Source of the DNA: Cryptomeria japonica
Lineage: Eukaryota > Streptophyta > Pinopsida > Cupressales > Cupressaceae
DNA: 64,000 nucleotides
Direction: 5' to 3'
NCBI RefSeq assembly: GCF_030272615.1
Contig: NC_081412.1
Location: 687,758,583 to 687,822,582 of the forward strand
The stretch's first letter is position 1. Each line of letters opens with the position of its first letter. This document shows, in pieces, positions 59,820 to 64,000 of this stretch. The notes under the pieces are model-generated. The model was not told the DNA's origin, did no database searches, and worked only from the letters and a program-made list of their open reading frames with translations. The translations under genes were made by a program, and so were the position numbers.

Positions 59820-61009
59820 ATCAACATAGTGATTGAATAGTAAAGAAAGGAGGAAGTGTTGGATTATCAAACTCATTAGGACCATTTTTATTCCAAGTTA
59901 TATTTTCTTTAAAGAATGTGTCATAGTATAACATGCAATAGCGATAGTCGTGATAGTTAATTATGGGTTAGGTATTGATAAGGTACATCTTAGTAACAAT
60001 TACTTAATGTTGGAGATAAATTTAGTTATTTTGACTTTATTTATTTGATATCAATAAAGATTGGATATCAACATATTCAATTATTACTAGAATTAGTTTG
60101 AGGAGTATCAAATGGTTACCAATTTAGTATTATTGCATGGTTATCAATAGTTTATTTTAGTTATCAATTTGATATTTATATAGAATTGATTTATTCCTCT
60201 TTTTACAAGAGTTTGGATATATTTGATAGTATAGCAAGTAGGTATTCATTAAGTTTCACCTATTAAGTTATGGAGTGGTATGTCAGAAATTGAATGATTA
60301 ATAAGTATACCTTGATTACTATATAAGCTTGTGTTAGAAATGTGGAATTGATCTTTACAGTCCATTAACCTAGGTGTGAAGTTGATCCCTCGAAAATATA
60401 AACATGTTGGGAAAACCTTTAGGGAAATATACTTATTGAAATTTTATGCCTAACCATTCTGACTTTACTAATGAGTAAAAAAAGACCAAAGGAACCACAT
60501 GTGGTGTGCACATAATTTTATTTCAAGGGTGGATTGGCATTAGATTGAGGTAATTCTATATCATCTAATTTGACTCAATATCCATTGGTTTTATATGCTT
60601 ATCATTTTAAGAATTTATAAATTGATTATCTTTAAGGATAATCCTTTAGGTTGTTGTTTGAATGGCTTTTAGTCCTAGTGATTTTAGGTGAATTGATTTA
60701 CATTACATTGAGGATGGAATTGTCATAGAAGAAGCAAACATGGGACCTTGTCATGTAGCGAAGGAACTAAACACTTTAATAGTAGTTGAATATTCTGGTC
60801 CATTCTTCTAAGTTTATTTATCACGCTTTATGAATTAGGATCCCATCACTTATGCTTTTTAAAAGTATTAAGGTTAAGTTGAATCTCTTGGTCCCATTCT
60901 TTGAGTTATCATACTTTATGATTAGGATCTTGTCACTTTTGCTTTTTTAAAATAGCAAGGTTATTGATTTGATGTAGTAATCCTTGCACCTCTAGATGTT
61001 GTGTTTAAA
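59820..61009. other. AT-rich DNA with one ~80-bp duplication
   Basis: No gene. Around 60797-60877 and 60889-60965 the sequence TGGTCC.ATTCTT..TTTATGA.TTAGGATC..TCACTT.TGCTTTTTAAAA..AAGGTT is repeated. Confidence 0.5.
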
Positions 61010-61405
61010 TACCAAAATATAATAGTGTAAATAGGAGCACCCCTAAAATAATTGGCCAAGTGAGTAGATAGGAGGAATATGATTTAACAAAAACAATTAG
61101 GTAAATATCTTTAGCCAAGTGAGGAATATTAAGATTTGTTTTATTCTTCTAAAATAAAATATCAAAATTTAATATTGTAAATAGGAGCACTCTTGAAATA
61201 ATTAGCTATGTGAGTAGATCGGAGAAAAAAGATTTAACTAGACCAATAACATAAATGTGTATAGACAAGGAAGGAATATTTAGATTTGTTTTATTCACCC
61301 CTAAAATAATTAGCTATGTGAGTAGATAGGAGGAATAATTTTTAACTAGAACAATTAGATAAATATGCATAGCGAAGGGACGAAGATTTAGATTTGTTTT
61401 ATTCA
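61010..61405 (+). repeat. ~115-145-bp tandem repeat, 3 copies
   Basis: Units near 61010, 61156 and 61289 share CCTAAAATAATTAGCTATGT, GAGTAGATAGGAGGAATA, TTTAACTAGAACAATTAG and AGATTTGTTTTATTC. The copies are diverged; the third lacks the AATAGGAGCA start. Confidence 0.82.
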
Positions 61406-61977
61406 TGTTGTGAGTCTAGTAAATAAAATATTGGTCCAATTGATAATTTGATATGGGTCATGAATTTAATGAATAAACAAACATTTGGATTTGGTTTAAG
61501 AGTGATGGATTACGAATGTGCTTTAATTATTGCAAATAGACATAAATCAAAGGCCAATGGTATGATATTATTACTAAATGAATAGATTTGAGAAATTACT
61601 TTTTTGATCATGTATGAATGTTTATCATGATTTATCTTCTTAGTGTTATGATGATAATTTAGTTTACAAAAATGATATTATTTTAATTTGATGAAAACCC
61701 TTAGGTATTGGGCATTATGTGTCTATACACAAAACAAATATCTAAGTGAATAAAGAAAACCACAACTATATTTTAGGTAAACAAAAAAACATCTACAAAG
61801 CAGATTCTTAGTTTAGTTTCACCTCTATTCCACCTGAATGGGTAGCAACTGATGAAGAACTGCCTATAGAAAATGGATCTTGAAAAGGGTTGTGTACCGA
61901 CTCATGCAATTTCATTAAATATAGATTAAAAATCAAAACTGCATATCATCACACACATCAAATAATTTAGTACTATG
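61406..61977. other. AT-rich DNA with no visible feature
   Basis: No ORF or defined repeat. Confidence 0.4.
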
Positions 61978-62535
61978 ATCTCATTGATACAAGGTATGTA
62001 GGCAATTTGGAAGATGAAGGATGTCTCCAGTACTCAAGTACTAAGTATATAGGGTAATTGCATAGTCTCCTTCATAATTAAATTTACATATTGCAAAGAA
62101 ATAAGAGGATTCCAATACTCAAGATTGGATTGTACTTGGTCATATTGTTGAAAACCCAAGGGAGAGTACAAATCCTTGGAAACATTTGAAACCTTGATCC
62201 TATCGATACAAGGTATGTATAGGATCAAGGTATGTAGCTAATCTGGAAGATGAAGGATGTCTCTAGTTCTTAGGTACTAAGTATATAGGGCAATTGCATA
62301 AATCCTTGGAAGTAATTGAAACCTTGATCCTATGGATACAAGGTATGTGGGAAATCTCGAAGACAAAGGATGTCTCCAATACTCTAGTACTAAGTACATA
62401 GGGTAATTGCACAGTCACCTTCATAATACAATTTGCATATTGCAAAGTAATAAGAGGATTCCAATACTTAGGATTGGATTGTAATTGGCTACATTGTAAA
62501 AAACCCAAGGGAGTGTATAGCTTCTTAAAATTATT
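61978..62535 (+). repeat. ~230-bp tandem repeat, 3 copies (middle one shortened)
   Basis: Units start with GATACAAGGTATGT (near 61986, 62208, 62335) and contain GAAGATGAAGGATGTCTC, TAAGTATATAGGG.AATTGCA and, in units 1 and 3, AATAAGAGGATTCCAATACT. The middle unit lost about 110 bp. Minus-strand ORFs here come from the repeat. Confidence 0.85.
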
Positions 62536-62914
62536 TGAAATACCTCTGTAATCTTACACTTGGCTAGTTGCCTAAAATTTGAGGGAGAGTGTAGATTTAT
62601 TTTGTTATTATACCTTATGTGATTGGGATGACTTCATCCAAAAGGAGACCAAACTAGAGACTATCTAGTTTAGCCAAAGTGGAGGAGAGACAAAATCTAA
62701 CCCTCGTCAAGGGGTGAGTAAAGGTGGTAGGAAAGGAGAACCCAAGAATGGTTAGAAGTAGAAGAAGGATTCTAAATATTCTCATGGGAAATATGTAATC
62801 AATACCACAAGAATGACCACCATTTTTCTTAACATCATGGGAAGAAGGGAAAGGAAAGCAACAACATAAGCGATCTATAAGGACTATATAAGGTTTTGAT
62901 AATGGATGAGCTTC
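62536..62914. other. Unassigned DNA
   Basis: A 98-codon minus-strand ORF (62654-62950) has no recognisable motif and overlaps the duplicated block; not supported as a gene. Confidence 0.35.
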
Positions 62915-63166
62915 CATCCAAGCTTGAGACAACTTTCTCCATGTTGTCATGCCTTTCCACTAATATTATGTTTTATTTAGGGTGGTATGTGGACATGTGA
63001 CCTTCGATAGGAAGGCTTTCAACAAACTTCAAAAGAAACACATCCAAGCTTGAGACAACTTTCTCCATGTTGTCATGCCTTTCCACTAATATTATGTTTT
63101 ATTTAGGGTGGTATGTGGACATGTGACCTTCGATAGGAAGGCTTTCAACAAACTTCAAAAGAAAGT
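62915..63166 (+). repeat. 126-bp tandem duplication, virtually identical copies
   Basis: 62915-63040 is repeated at 63041-63166, starting CATCCAAGCTTGAGACAACT. I saw no mismatch until the last few bases, so it is much younger than neighbouring repeats. Confidence 0.95.
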
Positions 63167-64000
63167 AGTATATGATGCTCTGCAAAAAGGATGTTAGGAA
63201 ACACAAACACAAGACAAACACAATCAAACATTAGTGTTAGTATCATAAATGAAATACGATCCTTAGCAATCATATCAAGAGAGATATCAAACATTTAATG
63301 GAAAGCATGCAAAAACAAAAGAAAGACACTAAACTTCTCCAAATGCTTGCCAACATGCTCATAGTTGCTCCTCCCTTGTTCCCCTCCTCTCCAAGTTCCA
63401 CATGAGTGTAGCCCTCAGCTTTTTGCACTGCTATGAAAGTCTTATGGAGATTCAAGATTTATGAAAAATGATCAAAAGACTATGCAAAAATGCAAGCTAA
63501 ATAGATATGAGAAAGCACCTAATTAAGCTATATTGATTTTAATCAAAATAACAATGTAAATTAGATTATGACTTTCTCCTAAAATTCTCTCTTAAATTTC
63601 ACTATAAATTAGATGCATACAAGATTTATGGATCTGGATTATGAAGGAATGGGCTCTATTTATAGGAAAAGTAGAGAAATGGATGGTTGAGATTGAATAA
63701 TCTCAACAAGGGTCAAGATTAAAAGATTTATGATCCATGGGAAGGCTTTCAACCCAATCCCAGGATGACAAATGTCAACATGGGATGGCTTGAGAGGAGA
63801 GGGAAGAAGCATTAAATGCTTGAGATGACATGAAGGTTAGTTTGGGAGGTAAGGTTAAGCTTGAGATTAATGAATAAAGCCTTTATCCAATGAATAGTGC
63901 CTTTATCCAATGGACAAACTCTTGTGCAAGAGTTAGTGGGCATAACCATGTTCAAAGCAATGAATGCTTGAGGAGACACATGAGTTAAATGGAGGTTGAG
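63167..64000 (-). other. Possible partial LTR running off the window
   Basis: No supported ORF. The minus strand has TATAAATAG at 63656-63664 followed by GAGCCCATTCC, and upstream of it short CTTCATGTCATCTCAAGC-like words, as seen in LTR promoters. No LTR end could be placed inside the window. Confidence 0.3.

Overview
The window is plant nuclear DNA made almost entirely of decayed, nested transposable elements. I found no intact host gene, rRNA, tRNA or CRISPR array. AT-rich sequence, plant Ty1/copia, Ty3/gypsy, CACTA and LINE-type coding relics, multi-kilobase LTRs and plant-style GT..AG junctions suggest a large-genome seed plant. A gymnosperm is plausible, but that is inference. No element has an uninterrupted full coding capacity, so the ORFs are annotated as pseudogenes.

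Layout. (1) 1-4114: a Ty1/copia pol relic (+), split in its integrase domain by a solo LTR (862-1936). (2) 4115-5452: anonymous AT-rich DNA. (3) 5453-14982: a Ty3/gypsy chromovirus-like element on the minus strand with gag, PR-RT-RNase H and integrase plus a chromodomain-like tail, a PBS, a PPT and two LTRs. The right-hand LTR carries another solo LTR (12117-13743, TSD AAGGG). (4) 14983-22625: unassigned DNA with diverged minisatellites and a tandemly duplicated gypsy RT relic, then a 177-bp pure (CT)n tract. (5) 22905-23371: what looks like one end of a CACTA transposon, abutting the next element. (6) 23372-49705: a giant Ty3/gypsy element (+). Its 5-6 kb LTR-like arms each hold a long decayed ORF of unknown function. 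Its interior has gag, a protease that has lost its active-site segment, an extra RNase H, a palm-less RT remnant, RNase H and integrase. Nested in it are a complete-looking gag-protease-only LTR element (30945-38715) and a solo LTR (48475-49609, TSD GTTAG). (7) 51.4-54.1 kb: a CACTA TNP2-like transposase relic (-) with a recognisable intron. (8) 57360-58992: an ORF1-only LINE-like insertion with a 16-bp target duplication, and a 5'-truncated sister copy at 59454-59807. (9) 59.8-64 kb: AT-rich DNA with several tandem duplications, including a near-perfect 126-bp one, ending in what may be part of a minus-strand LTR.

How the parts relate. The sequence records successive insertions that can be ordered by nesting. 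The gag-pro-only element sits in the gag-pol region of the giant element and has its own LTRs, PBS and PPT but no RT or integrase, so it would have needed enzymes supplied in trans. The most unusual unit is the giant element: an ORF of about 1,200 codons inside the LTRs, a repeated GC-rich hairpin motif around the promoter/leader, and an RNase H placed ahead of the RT remnant.
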